In this document: piece by piece, positions 52,250-61,329 of the stretch
Layout of the letters: every line of letters begins with the position of its first letter
Position numbering within the stretch: position 1 is the first letter of the stretch
Assembly: GCA_003281365.1 (NCBI GenBank)
Contig: QCCF01000008.1
Coordinates: 1-64,000 of the forward strand
From: Prochlorococcus sp. AG-347-K18
Lineage (GTDB): Bacteria > Cyanobacteriota > Cyanobacteriia > PCC-6307 > Cyanobiaceae
Direction: 5' to 3'
Length of the DNA: 64,000 nt
The notes under the pieces: model-generated
Seen by the model: only the letters and a program-made list of their open reading frames with translations
Database searches by the model: none
What the model was told of the DNA's origin: nothing
Made by a program: the position numbers and the translations under genes

Positions 52250-53194
52250 GTGCAAGATTTAGATATTAATTTTCCAATTGACAAATTTGAAAAATTAATT
52301 GTTGATATTGGGTGGGAATCCTTGAATGATTGGTTTAATTTTTGGAATAACCAAAAAAATATCATAAAAATCGATAAATATTGGAATAACAAAGTAAATG
52401 ATGATTGGATTTGGGGTTTAGCTTTACCACTTTTATCTCAGGCTTATCAATTTCAAAATAAATTTTCTGATCGAAAAATAATTGGGATTTCAGCTTTACC
52501 TGGTACAGGCAAAACAACATTAGGTAAATGGCTTGAAGCAATATCTTTAAAATTAAATTTCAAAATTTCAGTTATTTCAATTGATGATTTTTACCTCCCT
52601 TCTGATGAAATGAAATTAGCAATTAAGAATAATCCCTGGAATGTCTCGAGAGGTTTTCCTGGTAGTCATTCAGTAAAACTAATGCGTGAAAAATTATTAA
52701 ATTGGAAAATAAATGGAGAATTAAGAGTACCTGTTTTCGACAAATCTTTAAGAAATGGCTTGGGAGATAGATCTCATTGGAGAGTTGATAATCCTGATTT
52801 GTTAATCATTGAGGGCTGGTTTCTGGGGATAAAACCTTTTTCTAGCAATTTTAATTATCAATATATAAATTCAGAAAACTTGAGTCCCCATGAATTTTCT
52901 TATAGATGTAACATACAAAATAATCTAAGCAAATATTTAGATGTTTGGAGCTTAATAGATAATATCTGGCACCTAAAACCATTGAAGTTTGAATATATGA
53001 ATATGTGGAAGACATATCAAGAAAAAGAAATGTTTGCTGAAAAAGGAAGTGCTCTTCAAGACGAAAATTTATCTAATTTTCTAAGAATGCTTAATGTCTC
53101 TATCCCCCAAAAAAGTTTTGATTTTATAGACTCCTACGCTTTGTTATTAATAGATCAAGAAAGAAATTTAGTTGAGGTTGGATTGAATTTTTAG
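52250..53194 (+). CDS. glycerate kinase-like P-loop kinase (GTG start)
   Basis: IIGISALPGTGKTTLGKWLE, VISIDDFYLPSDEM, FPGSHSVKLMREKLLNW, VPVFDKSLRNGLGDR, LLIIEGWFLG. Confidence 0.85.
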   Translation: MQDLDINFPIDKFEKLIVDIGWESLNDWFNFWNNQKNIIKIDKYWNNKVNDDWIWGLALPLLSQAYQFQNKFSDRKIIGISALPGTGKTTLGKWLEAISLKLNFKISVISIDDFYLPSDEMKLAIKNNPWNVSRGFPGSHSVKLMREKLLNWKINGELRVPVFDKSLRNGLGDRSHWRVDNPDLLIIEGWFLGIKPFSSNFNYQYINSENLSPHEFSYRCNIQNNLSKYLDVWSLIDNIWHLKPLKFEYMNMWKTYQEKEMFAEKGSALQDENLSNFLRMLNVSIPQKSFDFIDSYALLLIDQERNLVEVGLNF

Positions 53195-53285
53195 AATTTT
53201 CTAATTTTCTTTTTTTTCAGTAATTTTTTATACATTTTTACTTGCACTAAATAATGTTTAATTGAGGAACGTTTATTGTTTAGAG

Positions 53286-53513
53286 ATGGTTGAGTTTTCT
53301 TACAAAAATGAGAGTTGTAGAATGGTTGTTCTGAGATGTATTGGACCATCAAATTTTTTCTTAGAAAGAGTTTTATTCCCTACTGATATTCTTACTTTTA
53401 TGGCACCAAACGATTCAAAAGTAGAAATCTGGGGAAATGAATTATATGGCCCTAAGTTGGAAGAAAGAATAAGAATTTCAGCCGATAATGAAGATTCGAC
53501 TTTGGTAGCTTAA
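53286..53513 (+). CDS. DUF1830-like conserved cyanobacterial protein
   Basis: SCRMVVLRCIGPSNFFLERVLFPTDILTFMAPNDSKVEIWG. Confidence 0.7.
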   Translation: MVEFSYKNESCRMVVLRCIGPSNFFLERVLFPTDILTFMAPNDSKVEIWGNELYGPKLEERIRISADNEDSTLVA

Positions 53514-53601
53514 TTTTGATTTCCTTAATTGTCTGCGACTCAAAATTTTTTACAAATAACTAATTTTTATTGATATTATCAAACTAGTTTTAGTTTTATA
53601 A

Positions 53602-53727
53602 ATGCATTATTTTTCTTCGTTTGCTATAGGAGGTTTTGTACCTTCAGCTGCTGTTGCTGGAGTTTTACTTTTGGTTGGTTTAGGAGCATTCTTTTATCTT
53701 GGCATTAAAGGTCCTACCGATTATTAA
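53602..53727 (+). CDS. 41-aa single-TM protein, photosystem-subunit-like size/topology
   Basis: Read directly: MHYFSSFAIGGFVPSAAVAGVLLLVGLGAFFYLGIKGPTDY*. Confidence 0.55.
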   Translation: MHYFSSFAIGGFVPSAAVAGVLLLVGLGAFFYLGIKGPTDY

Positions 53728-53792
53728 GCAAAATTCAGTTAACAAACTCTTTTATTTGAATTTTTATAGTTTTTTTTGTTAGGTATTTAATT

Positions 53793-53927
53793 ATGGATTT
53801 AACAACTATTTTATTTATATTAAGTTTACCCTTCGTTTTATTAACAGTTTACTTTGGAACAAAAAATGATTTTTATGAGAGTGAAAATTATAAGGGAGAT
53901 GGCTGTGCTCACGATGTAAAAAGGTAG
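53793..53927 (+). CDS. 44-aa single-TM hypothetical protein
   Basis: MDLTTILFILSLPFVLLTVYFGTKNDFYESENYKGDGCAHDVKR*. Confidence 0.5.
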   Translation: MDLTTILFILSLPFVLLTVYFGTKNDFYESENYKGDGCAHDVKR

Positions 53928-53934
53928 CAATTGT

Positions 53935-54207
53935 TTAGTCACCACTAAATACACAAGTCCATCTGCTATCAAATTGCCAAACAGGTTTATATATCTCATC
54001 TGTAATTTTTTTTCCTGCCTTACTACAAGTTTCTAAATCTTTCATAGGTATAGAGTGTAAAGATGGGCTTGTTATACCACTAACTTCAGGTCTACCTCCT
54101 GGTCCTTGTCGATAAGTTCCAATTATTAACCAATAATTAGCTTTTGCATAATCAAAAAAGAATAGATAAGGAAGAAAAAACAGAATTAAAAATAAATTTT
54201 TTTTCAT
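53935..54207 (-). CDS. hypothetical exported protein
   Basis: 90 aa with signal peptide; YWLIIGTYRQGPGGRPEVSGITSPSLHSIPMKDLETC. Confidence 0.6.
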   Translation of the reverse strand: MKKNLFLILFFLPYLFFFDYAKANYWLIIGTYRQGPGGRPEVSGITSPSLHSIPMKDLETCSKAGKKITDEIYKPVWQFDSRWTCVFSGD

Positions 54208-54288
54208 TTATTTATATTAGCTTTTACTTATTAAATGTAAATTGCAATTTTTATATTGCTATTAATTAATTATGTAATTAATTAAGTT

Positions 54289-55089
54289 TTGGAATATTTT
54301 AAATTTATTTTATATGGCTTAATTCAGGGTTTAACAGAATTTATTCCCGTTAGTAGTACTGCTCATTTAAAGGTCATTTCTCTTTTTTTTGGGATTGATG
54401 ATCCAGGCCCCACAATATCTGCAATTATTCAATTTGGAAGTGTTTTGGCACTATTTTGGTATTTTAGAAATGATATTTTTAAATTTAGAAGGCAATATTC
54501 AAAAAATATTTTTGAATATTTATTACAAGACCGTTTATTAAGATCTATTTTTGTAGGCACTATTCCAATTGTTTTGTTTGGTGGAACCATAAAACTATTT
54601 GTTCCTTATTTTTTCGATAATATTCTTCGTTCAAATTTTTTAATCGGATGTGTTTCTATCCTTATGGCTATTTTCATGTACGTCGCTGATACTTCGTCCA
54701 CTAATTCAATAAATATAAGAAACCATAAATATTTAGATAGTTTTCTTATAGGTCTTTCTCAAGCCTTTGCTATTGTTCCAGGTGTCTCAAGATCTGGTGT
54801 GACTATTTCTACCGCTCTAGTGTCAGGTTGGGAAAGAAGAGATGCTGCTAAATTCTCCTTTCTATTAGGAATCCCAGCTATTTCTCTTGCAGCTATTGTT
54901 GAATTTATTTCAGCATTGAATGAATTTAACTTTTATAATTTTTCTCCTTTAATTGTTGGTCTTGCGACCACATTTATCTCTTCATTATTCGCTATCGATT
55001 TCTTATTAAAGTATGTTTCTTCAAATGGGCTGAAATTGTTTATTATTTATCGTGTTGTATTTGGGGTGCTAATTCTTCTAAATTTATAA
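54289..55089 (+). CDS. uppP: undecaprenyl-diphosphatase (BacA family)
   Basis: GLIQGLTEFIPVSSTAHL, GLSQAFAIVPGVSRSGVTIS. Confidence 0.95.
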   Translation: MEYFKFILYGLIQGLTEFIPVSSTAHLKVISLFFGIDDPGPTISAIIQFGSVLALFWYFRNDIFKFRRQYSKNIFEYLLQDRLLRSIFVGTIPIVLFGGTIKLFVPYFFDNILRSNFLIGCVSILMAIFMYVADTSSTNSINIRNHKYLDSFLIGLSQAFAIVPGVSRSGVTISTALVSGWERRDAAKFSFLLGIPAISLAAIVEFISALNEFNFYNFSPLIVGLATTFISSLFAIDFLLKYVSSNGLKLFIIYRVVFGVLILLNL

Positions 55090-55141
55090 TTCTTTTTTAA
55101 AAAAATTTTGCCCCTATGTTAAGGTTTTAAAAAAATGTCTT

Positions 55142-55294
55142 ATGCATATTTTTATATCTTTTCAGCTAGGTGAAGTTGAAGTTTCTAACTTCACTATCTT
55201 AGTACTAGGATTTTTCTCATCTTTTACATTTATAGCTGTAGGAATAAGTTCATATAAACTATACAAATCCCTTATTAATGATGATGATAAGTGA
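55142..55294 (+). CDS. 50-aa single-TM hypothetical protein
   Basis: MHIFISFQLGEVEVSNFTILVLGFFSSFTFIAVGISSYKLYKSLINDDDK*. Confidence 0.5.
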   Translation: MHIFISFQLGEVEVSNFTILVLGFFSSFTFIAVGISSYKLYKSLINDDDK

Positions 55295-55368
55295 TCGGAA
55301 CGGCGGGATTTGAACCCACGACCCCCACTACCCCAAAGTGGTGCGCTACCAAACTGCGCTACGCCCCG
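55295..55368 (-). tRNA. tRNA-Pro (anticodon UGG)
   Basis: Minus strand CGGGGCGTAGCGCAGTTTGGTAGCGCACCACTTTGGGGTAGTGGGGGTCGTGGGTTCAAATCCCGCCGTTCCGA; cloverleaf closes, TTCAAATC T-loop. Confidence 0.95.
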
Positions 55369-55395
55369 TAATATTACTATAAATAAAAGGTGTAT

Positions 55396-56124
55396 TTAAA
55401 TGTAATTCTTTATTGGATTGTTATCAGATCTCAATACGCACTTATCAACTTCCCAATTAAAGTTTTCCCATATAAAGTCTTTTAATTTGTAATTACTTCC
55501 ATTAAAATCACCTAATTTAACTTTTGTAGGAGAAGCAGAACAATATTGTCTGCTACCTTTTGATGCAAGGTATTGTTGATGATAGTTTTCCGCAAAAAAA
55601 TAGGTGTCAATCAATTTAATCTCAGTAGTTATTGATCCTAGATTATTTTTATTTAGCTCTATTTGATACTGCTCTTTGCTGGCTAATATAATGTTTTTAT
55701 TCTTGTCACTTTTATAAAAAATAGCTGATCTATACTGACTACCGATATCGTTGCCTTGTCTGTTTTTTTGAGTAGGATCATGACATTCCCAGAACATTTT
55801 TAATAAATCACTTATATCAATTTTTGTTTTATCCCAGACAACTCTTACAACTTCTGAATGACCAGTTAGGCCAGAACATACTTCATAATAAGTTGGATTA
55901 TTTTTATTCCCTCCAGCATAACCTACTGAAGTTGTTACTACTCCTGGAAGTTTCCAAAAACATTTTTCAGCTCCCCAGAAACAACCGCAACCAAATATAA
56001 TCTCATCCTCTTTATGGTTAGGATCTTTTTTGATGTCAGATTTTAGTATTCTGTGAAATGTATTGACATCTTTAGTTGAGATTTTCTTTTTATTATTCAT
56101 AAAGTTTTTTAGAAATTTAAACAT
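55396..56124 (-). CDS. msrA: peptide-methionine (S)-S-oxide reductase
   Basis: IIFGCGCFWGAEKCFWKLPGVVTTSVGYAGG; VCSGLTGHSEVVRVVWD; CHDPTQKNRQGNDIGSQYRS. Confidence 0.95.
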   Translation of the reverse strand: MFKFLKNFMNNKKKISTKDVNTFHRILKSDIKKDPNHKEDEIIFGCGCFWGAEKCFWKLPGVVTTSVGYAGGNKNNPTYYEVCSGLTGHSEVVRVVWDKTKIDISDLLKMFWECHDPTQKNRQGNDIGSQYRSAIFYKSDKNKNIILASKEQYQIELNKNNLGSITTEIKLIDTYFFAENYHQQYLASKGSRQYCSASPTKVKLGDFNGSNYKLKDFIWENFNWEVDKCVLRSDNNPIKNYI

Positions 56125-56161
56125 AATTCAAATTTTTATATCATAAATTAAAACATTAGCT

Positions 56162-57907
56162 TTAGCCTTTAACAATGTTAGTGGCTAGTTCTCTTTCCCA
56201 AAGTTTTTTATATAGACCATTCTCTTTTACTAAGTCTTTATGAGTACCTTCCTGAACTATTTCCCCTTTGTTCATAACTAAAACTCTATCACATGTTGCA
56301 GCCACAGATAGCTGGTGACTAATCATTAAAATTGTTTTATTAGTTCTATCTCGCATTTCATCTATTATTCTAGCTGCTGTATTATTGTCAACACTTGCTA
56401 AAGCATCATCAAGAACGACAACAGGAGAATTAACTAGTAAGGCTCTTCCAAGTGCTGTTCTTTGTCTCTGTCCACCACTTAGTGTTATACCTCTTTCTCC
56501 AACAATTGTTTTAAATTTTTGAGGAAAATTATTTATATCTTCTATTAATCCAGCCCTTGAAGCACTTTCTTTTACTAATTCGTTAGAAGCTTTAGGTTTT
56601 CCAAATCTTAAGTTTTCTGTAATTGTAGAAGTAAATAAGAATGCTTCTTGAGGAACGATTGAGATATTCTTTCTAAGATCTTCTAGTTTAATCGTTTTTA
56701 TATCAGTTTCATCTAAAAATAATTTTCCATCAGGAATTTCAATAATTCTTCCTAATGACTTTGCTAAGGTAGTTTTGCCGCATCCTACAGGACCAACAAT
56801 TGCAATAAGCTCACCGGGATTAATTTTAAAATTTAGACCATTTAATGAATTATATTTTGCTCCTGAATATTTTATTGTTAGATCTTTAGCTTCTAAAAAT
56901 CCTTTAACTCGTTTTTTTGAAAATTTATCGTTTTGTCCATCTACAATGTTTGGATTGTTATTGAAAATTTCTTCTACACGATCTAAACTTACCTGACCTA
57001 GTTGAAAAGTATTCAATGTAAATCCTAGGAGAGCTGTAGGGAAAACAAGCCTTTCAACATAAAGAATTAAAGCTACTAATCCACCAATTGAAATAAATCC
57101 AGTTTCCAACTGATAGGTTCCTAAACCTAATAAAATTAATAACGATATTGAGGAAATGCCCTGCAGCAAAGGGAATAGAGTACTTGCTGTTCTGGCAAGT
57201 TTAATTGCAGAATTTCTATAAGCATTATTGTAAATATTAAATTCTTTAATCTCAGCTTTTTCTTGTGCATAAATTTTTATTGCGCTTATTCCAGAGAGAT
57301 CTTCTTGTATTAAGTCACTAAGTTTTGATAATGATTCTTGTTGTGCTTTTCTTTGGTTCACCATTCTACCTCCAAATAAGCTTACGATTCCAAGAATTAA
57401 TGGAAATATCATTAAAGAAGATATTGTTAATGTTTTATTTATCGAAAACATAGACGGAATAGTAAATGTGTAGGCTAAGAAAATGTTGCATAAACTTAAA
57501 ACTGTAAATCCTAATAATCTTCTTATGTTTTCAACATCGCTTGTAGCTCTACTAATAATGTCTCCACTTCCTTTTTTTTGAATCCATTCTGGGTCTTGAA
57601 TAAGTAAATGATCGAAAAGTTTTTGACGAAGATTTACCTCAACTTTTCTTCCAATACCAAAAACAATTTGTCTAGAAAATAGTCTTATTAAACCCATAAA
57701 AGTTGCTAGTAAGATTAACAACAAAGATTTAGAAATCACAAAATCTGAAGAAAAACTATTTTGTAATTGATCAATTATATTTTTTACTTCTAAGGGTATT
57801 ACAACACTCAAAATATTTACTACCAATAGAGCTAAGGCTCCAACTAAAAACTCTTTTTTGTATGGTCTGAGGTATTTTGATATAACTTTAAATTTTAGAT
57901 TTTTCAT
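56162..57907 (-). CDS. ABC transporter, fused permease/ATPase (multidrug/lipid MsbA-like)
   Basis: N-terminal ABC_membrane, VGPVGCGKTTLAKSL, LSGGQRQRTALGRALL. Confidence 0.93.
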   Translation of the reverse strand: MKNLKFKVISKYLRPYKKEFLVGALALLVVNILSVVIPLEVKNIIDQLQNSFSSDFVISKSLLLILLATFMGLIRLFSRQIVFGIGRKVEVNLRQKLFDHLLIQDPEWIQKKGSGDIISRATSDVENIRRLLGFTVLSLCNIFLAYTFTIPSMFSINKTLTISSLMIFPLILGIVSLFGGRMVNQRKAQQESLSKLSDLIQEDLSGISAIKIYAQEKAEIKEFNIYNNAYRNSAIKLARTASTLFPLLQGISSISLLILLGLGTYQLETGFISIGGLVALILYVERLVFPTALLGFTLNTFQLGQVSLDRVEEIFNNNPNIVDGQNDKFSKKRVKGFLEAKDLTIKYSGAKYNSLNGLNFKINPGELIAIVGPVGCGKTTLAKSLGRIIEIPDGKLFLDETDIKTIKLEDLRKNISIVPQEAFLFTSTITENLRFGKPKASNELVKESASRAGLIEDINNFPQKFKTIVGERGITLSGGQRQRTALGRALLVNSPVVVLDDALASVDNNTAARIIDEMRDRTNKTILMISHQLSVAATCDRVLVMNKGEIVQEGTHKDLVKENGLYKKLWERELATNIVKG

Positions 57908-57987
57908 TTGATTTTGCCGATATGATTAAGATAATGTTTCATTTTTAAATATGTGAGCTAATTTTATAAATGATTCAGTATTTATTT

Positions 57988-58284
57988 ATGAGTAGCGAAC
58001 AATCCCATCCATTAAGTGCGTCAGACAAGAATATTATAGATTCTCTTATCTCAAAAAAAAAACCAGAAGATCTTGACTTGGTTAATTTAGCTAGATTGAT
58101 TAATAGATATACAAATTTTCCTGGAGAAACTGAAATTAAAAACGACATTAATAAAATTTTAAAATTTTGGAAATTAACACAAAATGAACTTTTTATGAAA
58201 ACAAAAAAAATATGGTCAAATAGTTTCAGACCCTCTAGTTCAAATAAAGATTTAGTTGGATCAAGTTTTGACACTTCAAACTAA
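57988..58284 (+). CDS. hypothetical protein
   Basis: ORF upstream of trpD; likely start MSSEQSH (57988). Confidence 0.6.
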   Translation: MSSEQSHPLSASDKNIIDSLISKKKPEDLDLVNLARLINRYTNFPGETEIKNDINKILKFWKLTQNELFMKTKKIWSNSFRPSSSNKDLVGSSFDTSN

Positions 58285-58316
58285 TTTTTATCTTTTTTAT
58301 GTTCTTCATTAAATAA

Positions 58317-59366
58317 ATGTCCTCAAGTCTTTCCAATACTGAAATCCTAAATTTTTTGTTAGAAGGGAATAACCTTGATGATGTTACTTCTAAATCATTA
58401 ATGCAAAGGTGGCTTAAAGATGAGATTTCAGATGTTCAAACAGGCGCTTTTTTAAGCGCTTTGAGAGCAAAAGGTTGTACAGGAGTCGAATTATCTTCTA
58501 TGGCTGAAGAACTCTTAGATGTTTGCAAACTACCATTAGCAAGACCAGAATTTTATATGGTAGATACTTGTGGAACTGGAGGTGATGGGGCTAATACTTT
58601 TAATATTTCAACTGCCGTAGCATTTGTAGCTGCTGCTTGTGGTGTGAAAATTGCTAAACACGGAAATAAAAGTGCTAGTGGGAAAGTTGGCTCTGCTGAC
58701 GTTTTGTTGAATCTTGGTTTAAATTTAAATTGTTCATTGGAAAATGTGATCTCTGCAATAAGTGATGTTGGAGTAACTTTTTTGTTTGCACCTGCTTGGC
58801 ATAAATCTTTAATAAAACTTGCACCCTTAAGAAAAGCTCTAGGCATTAGGACTGTTTTTAATCAACTTGGTCCTTTGGTAAACCCTTTAAGACCCAATGC
58901 TCAAGTCCTAGGTGTCGCTTCTGAGGATCTACTAGAACCTATGGGCAGAGCACTATTAAATTTGGGGATGAATAGAGCAATAGTAGTACATGGTTCAGGT
59001 GGTCTTGATGAGGCCTCACTTCAGGGTGAAAATAAATTAGTTTTCGTTGAAAAAGGCAAATTACGATTTTCTAAGATAAACATTACGGATTTTAATTATG
59101 AAAATATATCCAATGAAAGACTTGTTGTTTCTGATGGTGAATCTAACGAGGAAATATTAACATCCGTTTTAAATGGTACTGGACAAAAATCTCATAAAGA
59201 TGTTGTTGCCTTAAATACTTCATTAGTCTTGTGGGCTGCAGGAATTGAAGATGATTTATATGAAGGATTTAATAAAGCTTTACTATCAATTAACAAAGCA
59301 GACCCTTGGGAAAAATTTTTACTTTTAAAAAGTTATTTATCATCAGATGAACTAATTTCAAATTAA
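58317..59366 (+). CDS. trpD: anthranilate phosphoribosyltransferase
   Basis: [49 protein letters not shown]. Confidence 0.97.
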   Translation: MSSSLSNTEILNFLLEGNNLDDVTSKSLMQRWLKDEISDVQTGAFLSALRAKGCTGVELSSMAEELLDVCKLPLARPEFYMVDTCGTGGDGANTFNISTAVAFVAAACGVKIAKHGNKSASGKVGSADVLLNLGLNLNCSLENVISAISDVGVTFLFAPAWHKSLIKLAPLRKALGIRTVFNQLGPLVNPLRPNAQVLGVASEDLLEPMGRALLNLGMNRAIVVHGSGGLDEASLQGENKLVFVEKGKLRFSKINITDFNYENISNERLVVSDGESNEEILTSVLNGTGQKSHKDVVALNTSLVLWAAGIEDDLYEGFNKALLSINKADPWEKFLLLKSYLSSDELISN

Positions 59367-60505
59367 TGATTAATCCTTATAAGAAAAATGCAAAGCTAGT
59401 TTTAAGTAATGGTATTGTGTTCCCTGGATTTAGTTTTGGAGCGCCTGGGACTGCTGTCGGTGAAATAGTTTTTAACACAGGAATGACTGGATATCAGGAA
59501 GTAATTACTGATCCAAGTTATTTTGGACAATTATTAACATTTACATACCCAGAGATTGGAAATACTGGCATTAATTTTGAAGATTCAGAATCCAGTATTT
59601 ACGTAAAAGGAATAATAGTTAGAAATTATTCATCGAATAATAGTAATTGGAGATCATTAATGAATTTTAATCAATGGTTAGTTGAAAAAAATATAATAGG
59701 TCTATATGGAATCGATACTAGAGCGCTCGTTAAGATCCTAAGATCTAAAGGCTCTATGAATGGAGTTATTACCTCTGAAAATAAATCTTTAGAAAGTTGT
59801 TTAAAAATAATCAATAAAATCCCAAAAATGGAAGGTCTAAATCTTTCAAAAGTGGTTTCAGCAGAGCAAAAATATATATGGGATAGTCCTACGGATACAT
59901 ATTTTGATTTAAGAAAAAGTTATTCAGAAAAATCTAGTAAATTAAAAATAGTAGCAATTGATTTTGGAATAAAAAAATCAATCTTAAATAGATTGGTGGC
60001 TCATGGGTGTGAAATTCTAATTTTACCTTCCGGATCTTCTTTTAATGATGTTTTATCTAATCATCCTGATGGGATATTCTTCTCTAATGGCCCTGGTGAC
60101 CCCTCCTCTGTTACTGAAGGTATAGATCTAGCAAGGTCACTTATTAAATATGGTCAAATACCTATGTTCGGAATTTGTCTAGGTCATCAAATATTTGGTT
60201 TAGCATTAGGAGGTTCAACCTACAAACTGCCTTTTGGTCATCGTGGTTTAAATCACCCTTGTGGTATGAATAATCAAGTTGAGATAACTAGCCAGAATCA
60301 TGGTTTCGCTATTGATCCAAATTCTCTTTCAAAGGATATAGTCGAAATTACACATTACAACCTTAATGATAGTACTGTAGCAGGATTAGAAGTTAAAAAT
60401 AAACCAATATTTAGTGTGCAATATCATCCAGAAGCTGGGCCTGGGCCACATGATTCAGACTATTTATTTAAAAAATTTGTTTCTCTAATGTTAGAAAGAT
60501 GTTGA
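59366..60505 (+). CDS. carA: carbamoyl-phosphate synthase small subunit
   Basis: GEIVFNTGMTGYQEVITDPSYFGQ, MFGICLGHQIFGLALG, SVQYHPEAGPGPHDS. Confidence 0.97.
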   Translation: MINPYKKNAKLVLSNGIVFPGFSFGAPGTAVGEIVFNTGMTGYQEVITDPSYFGQLLTFTYPEIGNTGINFEDSESSIYVKGIIVRNYSSNNSNWRSLMNFNQWLVEKNIIGLYGIDTRALVKILRSKGSMNGVITSENKSLESCLKIINKIPKMEGLNLSKVVSAEQKYIWDSPTDTYFDLRKSYSEKSSKLKIVAIDFGIKKSILNRLVAHGCEILILPSGSSFNDVLSNHPDGIFFSNGPGDPSSVTEGIDLARSLIKYGQIPMFGICLGHQIFGLALGGSTYKLPFGHRGLNHPCGMNNQVEITSQNHGFAIDPNSLSKDIVEITHYNLNDSTVAGLEVKNKPIFSVQYHPEAGPGPHDSDYLFKKFVSLMLERC

Positions 60506-60567
60506 CATATTGTTATCTTTTGATTTGATAATTACATTTGATATATTAATTTTTGGAGGGATAAACC

Positions 60568-60930
60568 ATAGAAGATTTCCAGAAGTTAACGGTTTCTTTA
60601 AGAGGAAACTTTGATTTAAAAACAAATATTATTGTTTTTACTTTTAAAGGGCAGCTTGATGCCTTTTCAGAAAAACAATTTAAGTCTTTTGTTACAAATA
60701 ATTTGAAAAATCAGTTTCCATTCGTTATCGATTTGACAAAAATTGATTTTCTAGATTCTTCAGGACTTGGGGCTCTGGTACAGACCGCAAAAGAATGTAA
60801 AAAGTTGAAATTAGGTTTCTCAGTTGTTGGTAATTCAAGAGTTGCTCAAACAATTAAACTTGTTCGTTTAGGCGATTTTCTTAATTTAAAATCATCTCTG
60901 GAAGATGCATTAAATTATTTAAAAAATTGA
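60568..60930 (+). CDS. STAS-domain anti-anti-sigma factor-like protein; probable AUA start
   Basis: Frame extends upstream of track ORF (60703): GGAGG (60555-60559) then ATA GAA GAT...; IDLTKIDFLDSSGLGALV motif. Confidence 0.75.
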   Translation: MEDFQKLTVSLRGNFDLKTNIIVFTFKGQLDAFSEKQFKSFVTNNLKNQFPFVIDLTKIDFLDSSGLGALVQTAKECKKLKLGFSVVGNSRVAQTIKLVRLGDFLNLKSSLEDALNYLKN

Positions 60931-61325
60931 ATAATTGGATTCAAAATTTGGAGCCATTAGGTTCTCCTGAAGATATAGGTGTTATCCAACTTGCTTGGTT
61001 AGGAGATTCAGTATGGGAACTTCATCAAAGACTAAGATATGTAAATTTCCCTTTGAAAGCAAAAGAACTTCATTTATCCGTAGTAAACGAAGTTAAAGCA
61101 AAATCTCAATCAAAATCTTTAAGTCAAATTGAACATTTATTAAATTCAAATGAAATTGATTTAATAAGACGTGCTAGAAATAAAACAAAGAGATACCCAA
61201 AGTCTTCAGACCCAACCATATATTCTAGGGCAACAGGTTTTGAAACTCTTATCGGTTGGCTATTTTTAAAAGATCCTCAACGATTGTCAACTCTTTTTGA
61301 ATTTCTCGAAATTAAAAAACAATGA
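60927..61325 (+). CDS. mrnC: Mini-ribonuclease III (TTG start)
   Basis: LAWLGDSVWELHQRLRYVN, RRARNKTKRYPKSSDPTIYSRATGFETLIGWLFL. Confidence 0.88.
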   Translation: MNNWIQNLEPLGSPEDIGVIQLAWLGDSVWELHQRLRYVNFPLKAKELHLSVVNEVKAKSQSKSLSQIEHLLNSNEIDLIRRARNKTKRYPKSSDPTIYSRATGFETLIGWLFLKDPQRLSTLFEFLEIKKQ

Positions 61326-61329
61326 ATCT

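Noticed and set aside
58553-58846. 97-aa minus-strand ORF opposite trpD
   Set aside because: Antisense to trpD
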